From positions 1 to 64,000 of the forward strand of contig NZ_AP023176.1 in assembly GCF_013426895.1 (NCBI RefSeq): DNA of 64,000 nt. Reading direction: 5' to 3'. Source of the stretch: Paraburkholderia largidicola (GTDB taxonomy: Bacteria > Pseudomonadota > Gammaproteobacteria > Burkholderiales > Burkholderiaceae). Below are positions 53,383 through 62,797 of this stretch, in pieces; the first letter of the stretch is position 1, and each line of letters begins with the position of its first letter. The notes under the pieces are model-generated. The model was not told the DNA's origin and did not search any database. It was given only the letters and a program-made list of their open reading frames with translations. A program made the position numbers and the translations under genes.

Positions 53383-53492
53383 AATCATTCATTAAATTAG
53401 CGCGTCATCACGGCGCGCCATGGACGACTGATCCGCGGCGTGGGCTGATTGTTGAGCCAACCACCCCATCCCCACCAACGGATCACAACAAC

Positions 53493-55472
53493 ATGGCGCA
53501 GCCACTCGACTACTCACGCCGCAAGGCGCTCAAGATTATCGCCGGCGCACCGATGCTGCCGCTCGGCAGCGCGGCCGCCGCCTCGCTGCTCGCAGCCTGC
53601 GGCAGCGGCAACGACCATTCGGCCAGCGCGACGCCTGCGCCTTCGACGTCGGCCTTCACGGCGGCGTCGTTCGCCGGCATGGCCGCGCCGTCGCTGGCCG
53701 ATCCCGCCGCGATGGCGACGACCACGGTCGCCTCGACGATGACCGCGCGGTTCGCCGACGGCAGCAGCCGCAGCTACAAGCTCGCGTACCAGCCCTTCTT
53801 CATCACGGGCGACACGGTGCCGAACACGACGGGCGGCACGATCGTCGCGGGTGGCTATTTCGACATCGACAATCAGCCGATCATCGACCGTTCCGTGCCC
53901 GGCAAGGAACGCCAGTTCTTCTCGGATTGTCCGGACGGCACGTCGCTGATTCGCCTCGACAAGCCGACGGTAAAAGGCGTCAAGGGCAACCCCGTGTTCG
54001 CCGTCGTGCAGTTCGAGTATGCGACGCGCGACCAGACGCAAACGGCCGCAGGCGACATGTACGGCAAGCTGCCGTCGCCGATCGCCGTGCTCACGCTCGA
54101 TCAGGACCCGGCGACGGGCAAGCTCACGCTCGTGAGCTATTCGAACGTGGACACCTCGGGCGCGCATGGTTTGTGGATCACGTGCGGCGCGAGCCTCTCG
54201 CCGTGGAACACGCATCTGTCGAGCGAAGAGTACGAGCCGGACGCCGCGACGATCGCGACGAACACGCAGTTCCAGGCGTATAGCCAGAACCTGTACGGCA
54301 GTACGACGACGGCACGGCCGTATCACTACGGACACTTGCCGGAAGTGACGGTGAATCCCGACGGCACGGGCACGGTCAGGAAACACTACTGCCTCGGCCG
54401 CATTTCGCACGAGCTGATCCAGGTGATGCCGGACAAGCGCACCGTGCTGATGGGCGACGACGCGACCAACGGCGGCCTCTTCATGTTCGTCGCCGACAAG
54501 GAAGCGGATCTCTCGGCGGGTACGCTGTATGTGGCGAAGTGGGCGCAAACATCGTCGGCGGGCGCGGGCGCCGCGACGCTTACGTGGCTCAATCTCGGCC
54601 ACGCGACCAGCGACGAAATCGAAGCGCTCGCCAACACGCTGACGAACGCCGACATCATGGACATCGTCACCAACGAGTCCACGCCGCCCAGCGATCCGAC
54701 CTACACGCAGATTCACTTCGGCGGCAAGTTCAACTGGATTCGCATCAAGCCGGGCATGGAGAAGGCGGCCGCGTTCCTGGAGACGCACCGCTACGCCGCG
54801 CTGCGCGGCGCGAGCATGGGCTTCACGAAGCTCGAAGGCACGACGGTCAACGCGAAAGACAAGATTCTCTACTCGGCGATGTCGCAGATCACCGCATCGA
54901 TGGTGCGCGGCAACGCGCATTCGACCGACATCGCGCTGGACAAGGGTATCTCGTCGGGTGCCGTCTACGCGCTGAACATGAAGGGCGGGCAGAGCGACCT
55001 GGGCGGCGCGGCGATCAACAGCGAATGGGTGCCTGTCGATATGAGCGCACCCGCCGCACTCGTCGGCGAAGACCTCGCGACGGCGGACAGCCTGGGCAAT
55101 ACGGCGAACGCTGAAAAGATCGCGAACCCCGACAACCTCAAGTTCTCGGAGAAGCTGCGCACGCTTTTCATCGGCGAAGACAGCGGCATGCACGTCAACA
55201 ACTTCCTTTGGGCGTACCACGTCGACACGAAGACGCTGTCGCGCATCCTGTCGTGCCCGGCGGGCGCCGAGTCGACGGGCCTGCATGCCGTCGACGAAAT
55301 CAACGGCTGGACCTACATCATGAGCAATTTCCAGCACGCGGGGGACTGGAGCAGCTTGCACGCGAAAGTGCAGACCACGCTCGATCCGCTCGTGCGCGCG
55401 AACTACAAGGATCGCTTCGGCGCGGCGGTCGGCTATCTGACGGCGGACCCGACTTCGATCAAGCTTGCTTGA
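53493..55472 (+). CDS. PhoX-family alkaline phosphatase (DUF839), Tat-exported
   Basis: 659 residues. The N-terminus SRRKALKIIAGAPMLPLGSA is a twin-arginine signal and leads into LLAACGSG, a possible lipobox, so the product is exported folded and may be lipid-anchored. The mature chain has DUF839/PhoX features (GLWITCGASLSPWNTHLSSEEYEPD, PYHYGHLPEVTVNPDGTGTVRKHYCLGRISHE, VLMGDDATNGGLFMFVADKE, FIGEDSGMHVNNFLWAY). PhoX enzymes are Ca/Fe phosphatases that release phosphate from organic esters under phosphate starvation. The Pho-box-like site upstream supports that regulation. Confidence 0.85.
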   Translation: MAQPLDYSRRKALKIIAGAPMLPLGSAAAASLLAACGSGNDHSASATPAPSTSAFTAASFAGMAAPSLADPAAMATTTVASTMTARFADGSSRSYKLAYQPFFITGDTVPNTTGGTIVAGGYFDIDNQPIIDRSVPGKERQFFSDCPDGTSLIRLDKPTVKGVKGNPVFAVVQFEYATRDQTQTAAGDMYGKLPSPIAVLTLDQDPATGKLTLVSYSNVDTSGAHGLWITCGASLSPWNTHLSSEEYEPDAATIATNTQFQAYSQNLYGSTTTARPYHYGHLPEVTVNPDGTGTVRKHYCLGRISHELIQVMPDKRTVLMGDDATNGGLFMFVADKEADLSAGTLYVAKWAQTSSAGAGAATLTWLNLGHATSDEIEALANTLTNADIMDIVTNESTPPSDPTYTQIHFGGKFNWIRIKPGMEKAAAFLETHRYAALRGASMGFTKLEGTTVNAKDKILYSAMSQITASMVRGNAHSTDIALDKGISSGAVYALNMKGGQSDLGGAAINSEWVPVDMSAPAALVGEDLATADSLGNTANAEKIANPDNLKFSEKLRTLFIGEDSGMHVNNFLWAYHVDTKTLSRILSCPAGAESTGLHAVDEINGWTYIMSNFQHAGDWSSLHAKVQTTLDPLVRANYKDRFGAAVGYLTADPTSIKLA

Positions 55473-55561
55473 CGGAATGGCTTGCGGCGATCCCCACGGG
55501 TCTCATCGCGGGGAATTTGATGACGCTTCGGGCTGAACGGAAGGCACGGTTCGCGGGCGAT

Positions 55562-55705
55562 TCATCGACCCCTCTCCGGAGGGGTTTTTTTATTGGCGCC
55601 CACTTTCTTGCAGCGCCTGTACTCCTTGCGCAGCTCGGCGATCTTCGCTGCGACGCTCGCCAGAATGCCGAGCGCTCCTACCGTTTCTACCAAAGCGGAA
55701 AGCAT
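55562..55705 (-). CDS. Very small hydrophobic/basic protein
   Basis: 47 residues: MLSALVETVGALGILASVAA then KIAELRKEYRRCKKVGANKK and a short tail. Start ATG 55705 follows AGAAAGGAGACACC, a strong ribosome site. One amphipathic or membrane helix plus a basic tail. Its last codons lie in the phoX terminator stem. Function unknown. Confidence 0.45.
   Translation of the reverse strand: MLSALVETVGALGILASVAAKIAELRKEYRRCKKVGANKKTPPERGR
55569..55591 (+). terminator. Rho-independent terminator of phoX
   Basis: Stem CCCCTC-TCCG-GAGGGG followed by seven T, 97 bases after the phoX stop. Confidence 0.85.
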
Positions 55706-56017
55706 GGTGTCTCCTTTCTGATGCGAGGGCGGTCGACGACGGTGATGTCTGAGCGGAGCGTAAGTCCGCCGGCTGGCCGTCACAATCTGGAAGTTCCAAA
55801 GCCAGATTTCGCCCTTGCCGAAGCGTGACATTCACGCGCCGGCAATCAGAAGGACGATTGACGTTCGAAGGATTGAAGGCGGCGCACTGCCGCCCATAAC
55901 GCTTCCTCACCGCTTCTTTCACGTCAGGCCATCGGGCATACGCCTCTGTCACTATTTGCGGCTACGCGGCGCAAGCGCTGTCAATACGCTGGATGCGCCG
56001 AAAAGGATTCGGCCTAC
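55706..56017. other. intergenic stretch
   Basis: 312 bases upstream of the small plus-strand frame. I see no gene or recognisable site. Confidence 0.35.
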
Positions 56018-56251
56018 GTGGAAGAGTTTTTCGTATCGAGAGCGAGTGCCGTCGAGCGCATCGTGCTGGCTCGTCGTGCCCTCATGAGAGAGATTGAAGG
56101 CGCGAGCGCGGGCGCGTTCGCGCTCAGCCAAGGTCCGTCTTTGCTCGACAGGCTCGAGCAACTGATGTTCGACGTCCGCGCCGGCCGCATATCCGATTTC
56201 GTCTTGCCGTCGCTGACGAGCAAGGTGCGGATACTGGTGATGGCCGACTAG
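56018..56251 (+). CDS. Possible small hypothetical protein
   Basis: Up to 77 residues from GTG 56018, or 54 from the internal ATG at 56087. The sequence (ALMREIEGASAGAFALSQGP, then SLLDRLEQLMFDVRAGRISDFVLPSLTSKVRILVMAD) has balanced composition and an amphipathic pattern that looks coding, but there is no good ribosome site and no recognised family. Confidence 0.35.
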   Translation: MEEFFVSRASAVERIVLARRALMREIEGASAGAFALSQGPSLLDRLEQLMFDVRAGRISDFVLPSLTSKVRILVMAD

Positions 56252-56462
56252 CGCAATACACCGTATTCCGCCGCCAGGCCAGTGGGACACCTACGAACGC
56301 AATCGTAAAACCGAGCAGAGCCTCGGAATTTGACATTCCGCACTTAACATTTTGCTGTCGGATGTCGATAAACCATACTTCATACGCCTCTTTTCGCGGA
56401 TAACGGACTGCTTCATTCAGCAAGTCCGGCGAGCGTTCGAGAGGCACATTCTGGGGGCTCTC

Positions 56463-58547
56463 ATGTTACAGGGCAGCTACAACAGTCTTCTCGTGCTGTT
56501 TTCGCTCCTTGTCGCGGTGCTGGCCGCGTACACGTCGCTTGAAATGGCGGGCCGCATCACGACGGCGACCGGCCGGGCCGCGCGTTGGTGGCTCACGGGC
56601 GGCGCGTTCGCGATGGGCCTCGGCATCTGGTCGATGCACTTCATCGGCATGCTCGCGTTCAGCCTGCCGATCCGGCTCGGCTACGATCCCGTCGTCACGG
56701 TGCTGTCGCTGGCGATCGCGGTCGCCTCGTCGGCGTTCGCCCTGTGGCTCGTCTGCCAGGACGCGATGCCTGCCGGGCGACTTGCGGGCGGCGCGGTCCT
56801 GATGGGCGTCGGCGTCGCGGGCATGCACTACACGGGCATGGCCGCCATGCAGATGGAGCCGGGCATCGTCTACGACGCCGGGCTTTTCACGCTGTCGATC
56901 GGGATCGCCATCGCCGCCTCGGGCGTCGCATTGAAGACCGCGTTCAGCCTGCGGCACAACTCACGCCGCGTGCGCCCGTTGCGCGCGGGCGCCGCCGTCG
57001 TGATGGGACTCGCGATCGTCGGCATGCATTACACGGGCATGTCGGCGGCGGCCTTTCCCGTGGGCAGCCTGTGCGTCGCGGCGTCGGACGGCGTGAACAG
57101 CACGTGGGTCGCCGTCGTCATCATCATCGTGACGCTCGCGGTGACGGGCATCGCGTTGTCGATTTCCGTGCTCGACGAGCTGCGGCTCGAAGCGGAGAAC
57201 GCGGCGCTCACCCGTTCGCTGGCGCAAGCCAACCAGGAACTCGGCTATCTTGCCTGGCACGACGCGTTGACCAAGCTGCCTAACCGCGTGCTGCTCGAAG
57301 CACGGCTCGAAGAAGCGCTGGCGAAAACGCGTGTGGATGGCAGCCGGTTCGCGCTGATGTTCATGGACCTCGACGGCTTCAAGGTCGTCAACGACGCCTA
57401 CGGCCATCAGGTCGGAGACCGGCTGCTGGTGCAGGTGGCAGAGCGGCTCGCGACGGCGGTTCGCGCACGGGACACGGTGGCGCGCGTCGGCGGCGACGAA
57501 TTCGTGCTGCTCGTGCCCGGCGAGGACGAGGCGGGCGCGATGTCCATCGCCAGCCGGTTGCTGGCCGTGATCGGCGCGCCGTTCGAGATCGACGGTCACG
57601 AACTGGGCATCTCGACCAGCATCGGCATCGCGATGTGTCCCGCCGACGGCGCTTGCGGCCACGACGCACTGACGCATGCCGACGCCGCGATGTATCACGC
57701 CAAGTCGCTGGGCCGCAACGCGTACTGCTTCTTCGACCCGTCGATGAACGAGAACATGCAGGGCCAGTTGCAGTTGACGCAGGACCTGCGCGCGGCCGTC
57801 GAGCGCAAGCAACTGGTGCTGCACTATCAGCCGCAATTCGCCGCGCCCGATGGGCCGATTACGGGCGTCGAGGCGCTCGTGCGCTGGGCGCATCCGAAGC
57901 GCGGCCTGATCGGCCCCGACGAATTCATCCCGCTTGCCGAAAAGACCGGGCTGATCGTGTCGATCGGCGAATGGGTGCTCGACGAAGCGTGCCGCCAGAT
58001 TCGCGAATGGCTCGATTCGGGCGGCTGTGACTGGAACGTCGCCGTGAATCTGTCGCCCGTGCAGTTCGGCCACCCTCAACTGACGTCGCTGGTGCGCGAC
58101 ACGCTCGCGCGGCATCGCGTCGATCCGCGCCGTCTGACGATCGAAGTCACCGAGTCGGCGGCGATGCGCGATGTCGACGCGAGCCTGCGCATTCTGCGAA
58201 GCCTGCACGAAATGGGCGTGCGCATTTCCATCGACGATTTCGGCACCGGCTATTCGAGCCTGATGTATCTGAAGCGCCTGCCCGCGAGCGAACTGAAGAT
58301 CGACCGGGGCTTCGTGCGGGAACTGGCGCATGACGCGGAGGATGCGGCGATTGTCTCGTCGGTGGTCACGCTCGGTCATACGCTGGGTATCGACATCGTC
58401 GCGGAAGGCGTCGAGACCGCGACGCAAAAGGAGTTTCTGACGCGGCTCGGGTGCAATTCGCTGCAAGGCTTTCTGCTTGGCCGGCCGGTTCCGGCTGCGG
58501 ACCTGGACGTCCTGTCGAGAGAATTCACGCAGCCGAGTCTGTCCTGA
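56463..58547 (+). CDS. MHYT-GGDEF-EAL c-di-GMP enzyme
   Basis: 694 residues from ATG 56463; the open frame upstream is not membrane-like. Residues 1-225 form the seven-helix MHYT sensor with three metal-binding repeats (WSMHFIGMLAF, GVAGMHYTGMAAM, GLAIVGMHYTGMSAA), thought to bind copper and sense oxygen, CO or NO. GGDEF is intact at 343-347 (RVGGDEFVLL; the upstream RARD is an I-site candidate). EAL (470-472), ESAAMRD, IDDFGTGYSSLMYLKRL and IVAEGVE are intact. Both synthesis and breakdown of c-di-GMP are possible. Related to NbdA/MucR/YkoW. Confidence 0.9.
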   Translation: MLQGSYNSLLVLFSLLVAVLAAYTSLEMAGRITTATGRAARWWLTGGAFAMGLGIWSMHFIGMLAFSLPIRLGYDPVVTVLSLAIAVASSAFALWLVCQDAMPAGRLAGGAVLMGVGVAGMHYTGMAAMQMEPGIVYDAGLFTLSIGIAIAASGVALKTAFSLRHNSRRVRPLRAGAAVVMGLAIVGMHYTGMSAAAFPVGSLCVAASDGVNSTWVAVVIIIVTLAVTGIALSISVLDELRLEAENAALTRSLAQANQELGYLAWHDALTKLPNRVLLEARLEEALAKTRVDGSRFALMFMDLDGFKVVNDAYGHQVGDRLLVQVAERLATAVRARDTVARVGGDEFVLLVPGEDEAGAMSIASRLLAVIGAPFEIDGHELGISTSIGIAMCPADGACGHDALTHADAAMYHAKSLGRNAYCFFDPSMNENMQGQLQLTQDLRAAVERKQLVLHYQPQFAAPDGPITGVEALVRWAHPKRGLIGPDEFIPLAEKTGLIVSIGEWVLDEACRQIREWLDSGGCDWNVAVNLSPVQFGHPQLTSLVRDTLARHRVDPRRLTIEVTESAAMRDVDASLRILRSLHEMGVRISIDDFGTGYSSLMYLKRLPASELKIDRGFVRELAHDAEDAAIVSSVVTLGHTLGIDIVAEGVETATQKEFLTRLGCNSLQGFLLGRPVPAADLDVLSREFTQPSLS

Positions 58548-58938
58548 CGCGCGGCTGCGCGGCGAGTTTTGTCTGAACGTTCGGTCGACCACATAACGAC
58601 GCGTGCGGCTCGGCGATACTCTGCTTGCGCACGGGGGAAGTTTGCGCGTAACGCGATAAATCGAAAGAGGCGAAGGGTTGAACCGTCTGCAAAGCGTGAG
58701 CGCCACACGGCGCGAACCTTTGCCGAATGTCTAGCCTTCCGGCGCCGTCAGGCGACCGTGGCCGTCAAAACTACAGCATGAACGCCGGCCCTGGCCGGCG
58801 TTTTCTTTTCTGCGTGCCGCGCGTCGCGCGTTGGGTCGAGCCGGGGCGAGCTGCAGCTTTGCCGCGTGCGATTTTTTCATCGCCGGTAGTATCTGGGTTT
58901 GGCTTGCGCCTTCTCACTCTCCGTCGACGTCACACAAC
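58548..58938 (+). other. intergenic leader between the MHYT gene and plsC-type gene
   Basis: 391 bases without a gene. A strong terminator lies in its second half (58782-58809). I compared the 230 bases before the terminator by eye with common riboswitches (c-di-GMP-I, cobalamin, glycine, ZTP) and saw no convincing match. Either the MHYT transcript ends here or the acyltransferase has a leader RNA. Confidence 0.4.
58782..58809 (+). terminator. Rho-independent terminator
   Basis: Perfect stem ACGCCGGCC-CT-GGCCGGCGT followed by TTTCTTTTC. 234 bases after the MHYT gene stop and 130 before the acyltransferase start. Confidence 0.85.
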
Positions 58939-59649
58939 ATGCTCGCTGTGCTCAAAAAATGGCTGTTCATCGTCTATCTGCTGGGAAGCGGAACCATCTG
59001 GTCCACGGTGATGCTGCTGCTGTATCCGTTCATCAGCCGGTCGGCGCGTTACCGGCTCGCGGCGCTATGGTGCCGGGCGCTCGTCGCCGTGATGCGCGCG
59101 GCGTTCGGCATTCGCTGCTCGATAGAAGGTCTGGAGCATTTGCCGAAGGAGCCGTCGATCGTCCTGTGCCGCCACGAATCGACGTGGGAAACGCTCGCGT
59201 TCCTCGCGCTCTTTCCGCGCCGGATCAGCTTTGTGTTCAAGCAGGACTTGCTGCGCATTCCGTTCTTCGGCTGGGTGCTGAAGGGGCTGGATATGGTCAG
59301 CCTGGATCGCGGCTCGCCGCGTCAGGCGCATCTCGCCGTCACGCGTGAAGCGGCAGAGCGTCTCGCGAAAGGCGATATGGTGGTGATTTTTCCGGAAGGC
59401 ACGCGCGTGCCGCACGGCGCGCCCGTCAAGCTCACGTCGGGCGGCGTGCGTCTGGCTTGCGCGACGGGCGCGTTGATCGTGCCCGTGGTGCACAACGCCG
59501 GCAAGGTGTGGCCCGCGAAAGGCTGGCCGATGGGCGCAGGGGAAATCCGCGTCGTCATTGGTCCGACGCTGTCGCCGGTGGAGCGGTCGCCGCAGGAACT
59601 CAGCCATCAGGTGCATGACTGGATGCAGGCCGAACTGCTGAAGCTGTAG
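58939..59649 (+). CDS. 1-acyl-glycerol-3-phosphate acyltransferase (PlsC family)
   Basis: 236 residues from ATG 58939 (the frame upstream is not membrane-like). A membrane helix (WLFIVYLLGSGTIWSTVMLL) is followed by acyltransferase block 1 CRHESTWETLAFL, an H-x4-E form of the usual H-x4-D and common in proteobacterial members. Block 2 is FVFKQDLLRIPFFGWVLKGL, block 3 VVIFPEGTRVPHG and block 4 GALIVPVVHNAG. It transfers the second acyl chain in phosphatidic acid synthesis at the inner membrane. A main or accessory role cannot be told. Confidence 0.88.
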   Translation: MLAVLKKWLFIVYLLGSGTIWSTVMLLLYPFISRSARYRLAALWCRALVAVMRAAFGIRCSIEGLEHLPKEPSIVLCRHESTWETLAFLALFPRRISFVFKQDLLRIPFFGWVLKGLDMVSLDRGSPRQAHLAVTREAAERLAKGDMVVIFPEGTRVPHGAPVKLTSGGVRLACATGALIVPVVHNAGKVWPAKGWPMGAGEIRVVIGPTLSPVERSPQELSHQVHDWMQAELLKL

Positions 59650-59673
59650 CTTTCGCGGCTTCCGCTTTTCATC

Positions 59674-59695
59674 GCGCCGCCTGAAAGGGCGGCGC
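59674..59695. terminator. bidirectional hairpin between convergent genes
   Basis: GCGCCGCC-TGAAAG-GGCGGCGC, a very stable stem without a T-run, between the acyltransferase and the convergent hypothetical gene. Confidence 0.5.
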
Positions 59696-59709
59696 GCCAG
59701 GCAATGTGC

Positions 59710-60186
59710 TCAGGCGGCGACGGGGTGCGCGAGTTCCTGCTCGGTACGCATCAGCCCTTCGATCATCCGCGCTTCGGCCTTGGCGATATCTTCCAGCGAA
59801 GCAACCGCGAGCTGGCGGTCGAACGTATCGAGCGCGATGGTCAGCCACGCGTAGTTGTCGCCTTCGACCTTCCACTCGCCGCGCGCTTTTTCCGCGCCGT
59901 CGATGTCGGTCATCGCGATCTGCGCTTCGGCGATATCGTCGATCGCTTCGGGCAGGTGGCCGATACGGCTGAGTTCTTCGGCGATCAGCAGTTGCCGGCC
60001 GAGCGTCGTGAACAGCTCGCGCGAGCCTTGTCCGCGGCGGAACGCGTCGAGACTTGCGTAGGCTTGCAACAGCATGGCCCGCGTGATCGGCTCGTGTGCG
60101 GCGCGGCTGAAGGTCAGTGCGCGCAGCAGCGGCGACATGGCGGGAGCGGGACGGTTCTGTTTGCGGCTTCTCGACTTGTTCGACAT
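59710..60186 (-). CDS. Hypothetical cytoplasmic protein
   Basis: 158 residues from ATG 60186. A basic head (MSNKSRSRKQNRPAPAMSPL) precedes an all-helical body (ITRAMLLQAYASLDAFRRGQ, then SRELFTTLGRQLLIAEELSRIGHL and IALDTFDRQLAVASLEDIAKAEARMIEGLMRTEQEL). Balanced composition and a plausible ribosome site support it. I do not recognise the family. Confidence 0.65.
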   Translation of the reverse strand: MSNKSRSRKQNRPAPAMSPLLRALTFSRAAHEPITRAMLLQAYASLDAFRRGQGSRELFTTLGRQLLIAEELSRIGHLPEAIDDIAEAQIAMTDIDGAEKARGEWKVEGDNYAWLTIALDTFDRQLAVASLEDIAKAEARMIEGLMRTEQELAHPVAA

Positions 60187-60438
60187 GGTGATGTACCTCT
60201 TCTCTTCGTTTCCTGCGCGGGCGGGGGCCTTGTGGTCGGCAGGAAAAAGGTGCCGCCGATGCTCTGGCGGCACTACAGGGGATGACTGGTGTTACATGGA
60301 ACGGAAGTCAGCACTGAGGCGTAACTCCCGTCGGCAGGGATCCAACGACAAGCCTGCGAACGAATAATGAGCCGGGACAATTAAGACAGACTTAAATCGC
60401 GAAGGCCATTTCGAGCGACGCACGCTGGCTTGCCGGTG

Positions 60439-60678
60439 CTACTGGTACTGGGCGTGAACGGCCTCGCGTTGCGCGGCCTGTTCGTCGGCGTGTTTTTTCG
60501 CAAGATGCCGCCCGACGATGCAACCGCCCACCGCGCCAACCACGGCGTGATGGCCCGCGTAGTGTCCCGCGACGCCGCCAACTACGGCGCCTTTGATGCA
60601 GCCCGCCGCATGCGCCGTCCCGCTGATGGCAAGAAAGAGCGTTGCGGCGGCGAGTGTGGCTTTCCCGAAAGCGGTCAT
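60439..60678 (-). CDS. Small secreted glycine-zipper protein
   Basis: 79 residues with a signal peptide (MTAFGKATLAAATLFLAISG, cleaved after AHA), two Cys, and a glycine-zipper repeat (GCIKGAVVGGVAGHYAGHHA, then VVGAVGGCIVGRHLAKKHAD). The Cys residues frame the zipper and could pair. Probably envelope-associated. The 250 bases between this gene and its upstream-strand neighbour at 60187 show no gene. Confidence 0.7.
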   Translation of the reverse strand: MTAFGKATLAAATLFLAISGTAHAAGCIKGAVVGGVAGHYAGHHAVVGAVGGCIVGRHLAKKHADEQAAQREAVHAQYQ

Positions 60679-60862
60679 GCTGATACCCCGTTTGTTTTGA
60701 TCGAACCGATGTTGCGCCAGCGCGTCCGATTTCAATAGCGTCGTGCATCGAATCGCGCTGGATACTGTGAGCGCAGTGTACGTGGCGGCCCATGCCGAAG
60801 GTGCAACATGTGTGCGAGTTTCGTAACAAGCAGTTAGACGGCGCGTCAGCCGCGTGCGCGCA

Positions 60863-62677
60863 TCAGCGCGCGGGCGAAGAGGCAGGCGCAGGCGTCGCGC
60901 GCAGACGGTGCGTCGTTTTCGGCGCGGCGGCGGCTGCCGAGGCCGCTTCGGATACGCCCGCCGGACCCGCAGGCACATCGGCGGGACGGGTCGATGGGCC
61001 TGCCGCGCCGGGGTACATCGCCATCAATGTGCGCAGCACGCCATTGGTCCAGCCGAAGCCGTCCTGCAACGGATACTCGCCGCCGCCCGCCGCCGTCGTG
61101 CCTGCCTTCGCATCGACGTCGTACTTCTCGACCAGCTTGCCCGTGTGCTGGTAATACGTGACGTTCGTGCCGATCCAGCGCGTGGCGATCTGCTGCGCGA
61201 GGTCCGTCTGACCGTAGCGCCGCAAGCCCGTCACGGCGAGATATTGCAGCGGCGCCCAGCCGTTCGGTTCGTCCCATTGCTGGCCCGTGTCGACCGTCGT
61301 GGTCGCGAGGCCGCCAGGACGCAGCAGTCGAGCGCGGACGGTCGCGGCCACTGCGGCGGCCTGCGCTTTCGTCGCGACGCCCGCGTACAGCGGATAGACC
61401 GTCGCTGCGCTGAGCCGGTGTGTGAGCCGATGCGCGACGAAATCGTAATCGCCGAAGGCGTCGAGTTGCGGGTCCCACAGCACGCGGCGGATCGCGTCGG
61501 CGCGCGCGGCAGCGCGCCGTTCGAGATTTTCCGCATGCGACGCGTCGCCCTGCACGCGATACGCCTTGGCCAGCGTGCGTTCGAGATCGACGAGCAGGCA
61601 GTTGAGATCGACGGGAACCAGCGATGTGACTTCGATCGTCGCGAGCGTCTTGCCGTCGGCGAACCAGCGCGAGCTGAAATCCCAGCCCGTTTCGCCGCCC
61701 GCGCGCAGATTGCGCCACAGGTCCTCGGCGTTGCGCTGCGGCGTCGCTTGCGCGGTGGCGACGTCTTCCCGATACGATTCGTCGCGCGGCGTGGCGCGCT
61801 CGTCCCAATAGCGGTTCAGCAGCGTGCCGTCGGGCAGACGCACGAGATGCCGGTAGGCGCCGCCCGCCGCGACCTTGTCATGGCCGTCCATCCAGTACGC
61901 GTATTCCTGGCGCAACTGGGGCAGATAGCGCAGATAGACCTGATCGCCTTCGCGATCGGCGGCGAGACGCACCATCTGCGCGAAGAACGGCGGCTGCGAG
62001 CGGCTCAGATAGTACGTGCGATTGCCGTTCGGAATATGGCCGTACCGGTCGATCAAGACCGCGAAGTTGTCGAGTTCGTTCTTCAGCAGATCTTCGCGTC
62101 CGCTTTGCCTCAATCCAAGCATGATGAAGTACGAGTCCCAGTAGTAAATTTCGTCGAAGCGGTCGCCGGGCACAATGTACGGATATGGCAGCGGCAGCAG
62201 CGACGACCACGGACTCGCGCTGGCATCGGGATCGCGCCGCAGCACGGACCAGAGCGTGTCGATGTGCGCCGTGATGCTCTGGTTCGGATCGGACACGTAG
62301 TTTTTCGTCTCGCGCGCGGGCAGCGTGAAGCGCTGCGCGACGAACGACTTCAGCGCGAACTGCGCGTCGTCCTTCTGCCTGGCATAATCGGCGACGATCT
62401 GTTGCGGCGGCGCGTTTGGCACCATGTCGGCGAAGGTCTTGCTGTCCGGGTAGAGATGCGCGAGTTCGACATCGCGATATAGCGCGCCGTACAGCTCGGA
62501 CGGCGGCACGGGTACGACGGGCGAAGCGTTGGCGTCGGCGATGCCCGTCGCGGCGCTGGATGCTGGATTGACCGATAGAGTCTGCGCAGCGGCGGGTTGC
62601 ACGCCAGCGGCGAGCAGCGCGGCGGCACAGAGGGTAGTCGAAAGAAAGCGGCGGGCATGGGCTTGCTGCATCGGCAT
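60863..62677 (-). CDS. treA: Periplasmic alpha,alpha-trehalase (GH37)
   Basis: 604 residues with a Sec signal (cleavage near PAAAQT). Both trehalase signatures are present: PGDRFDEIYYWDSYF (signature 1, with Asp instead of the second Gly) and QWDEPNGWAPLQY (signature 2). LPLPYPYIVPGDRF, RESGWDFSSRW-like (GGETGWDFSSRWFADG) and EKYDVD complete the active-site set. It splits trehalose to glucose in the periplasm, which allows growth on trehalose or control of osmolyte. A Pro/Ala/Ser tail of about 40 residues follows the catalytic domain. Divergent from the FUSC-like gene. Confidence 0.92.
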   Translation of the reverse strand: MPMQQAHARRFLSTTLCAAALLAAGVQPAAAQTLSVNPASSAATGIADANASPVVPVPPSELYGALYRDVELAHLYPDSKTFADMVPNAPPQQIVADYARQKDDAQFALKSFVAQRFTLPARETKNYVSDPNQSITAHIDTLWSVLRRDPDASASPWSSLLPLPYPYIVPGDRFDEIYYWDSYFIMLGLRQSGREDLLKNELDNFAVLIDRYGHIPNGNRTYYLSRSQPPFFAQMVRLAADREGDQVYLRYLPQLRQEYAYWMDGHDKVAAGGAYRHLVRLPDGTLLNRYWDERATPRDESYREDVATAQATPQRNAEDLWRNLRAGGETGWDFSSRWFADGKTLATIEVTSLVPVDLNCLLVDLERTLAKAYRVQGDASHAENLERRAAARADAIRRVLWDPQLDAFGDYDFVAHRLTHRLSAATVYPLYAGVATKAQAAAVAATVRARLLRPGGLATTTVDTGQQWDEPNGWAPLQYLAVTGLRRYGQTDLAQQIATRWIGTNVTYYQHTGKLVEKYDVDAKAGTTAAGGGEYPLQDGFGWTNGVLRTLMAMYPGAAGPSTRPADVPAGPAGVSEAASAAAAAPKTTHRLRATPAPASSPAR

Positions 62678-62797
62678 GACGCTCCGTAGTAAGGGCTTCC
62701 GAATACAAGGGAGTCACGGACGCAAGGCATGTTCCCCAACGAGCGGAAATTGCAGTCGCCCCGCCCAATGTTCATGCGTTTTGATGGAAACACCCGA

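Noticed and set aside
58548..58781. c-di-GMP riboswitch between the MHYT-GGDEF-EAL gene and the terminator.
   Set aside because: The conserved GEMM core elements could not be lined up by eye; a covariance-model search would be decisive.
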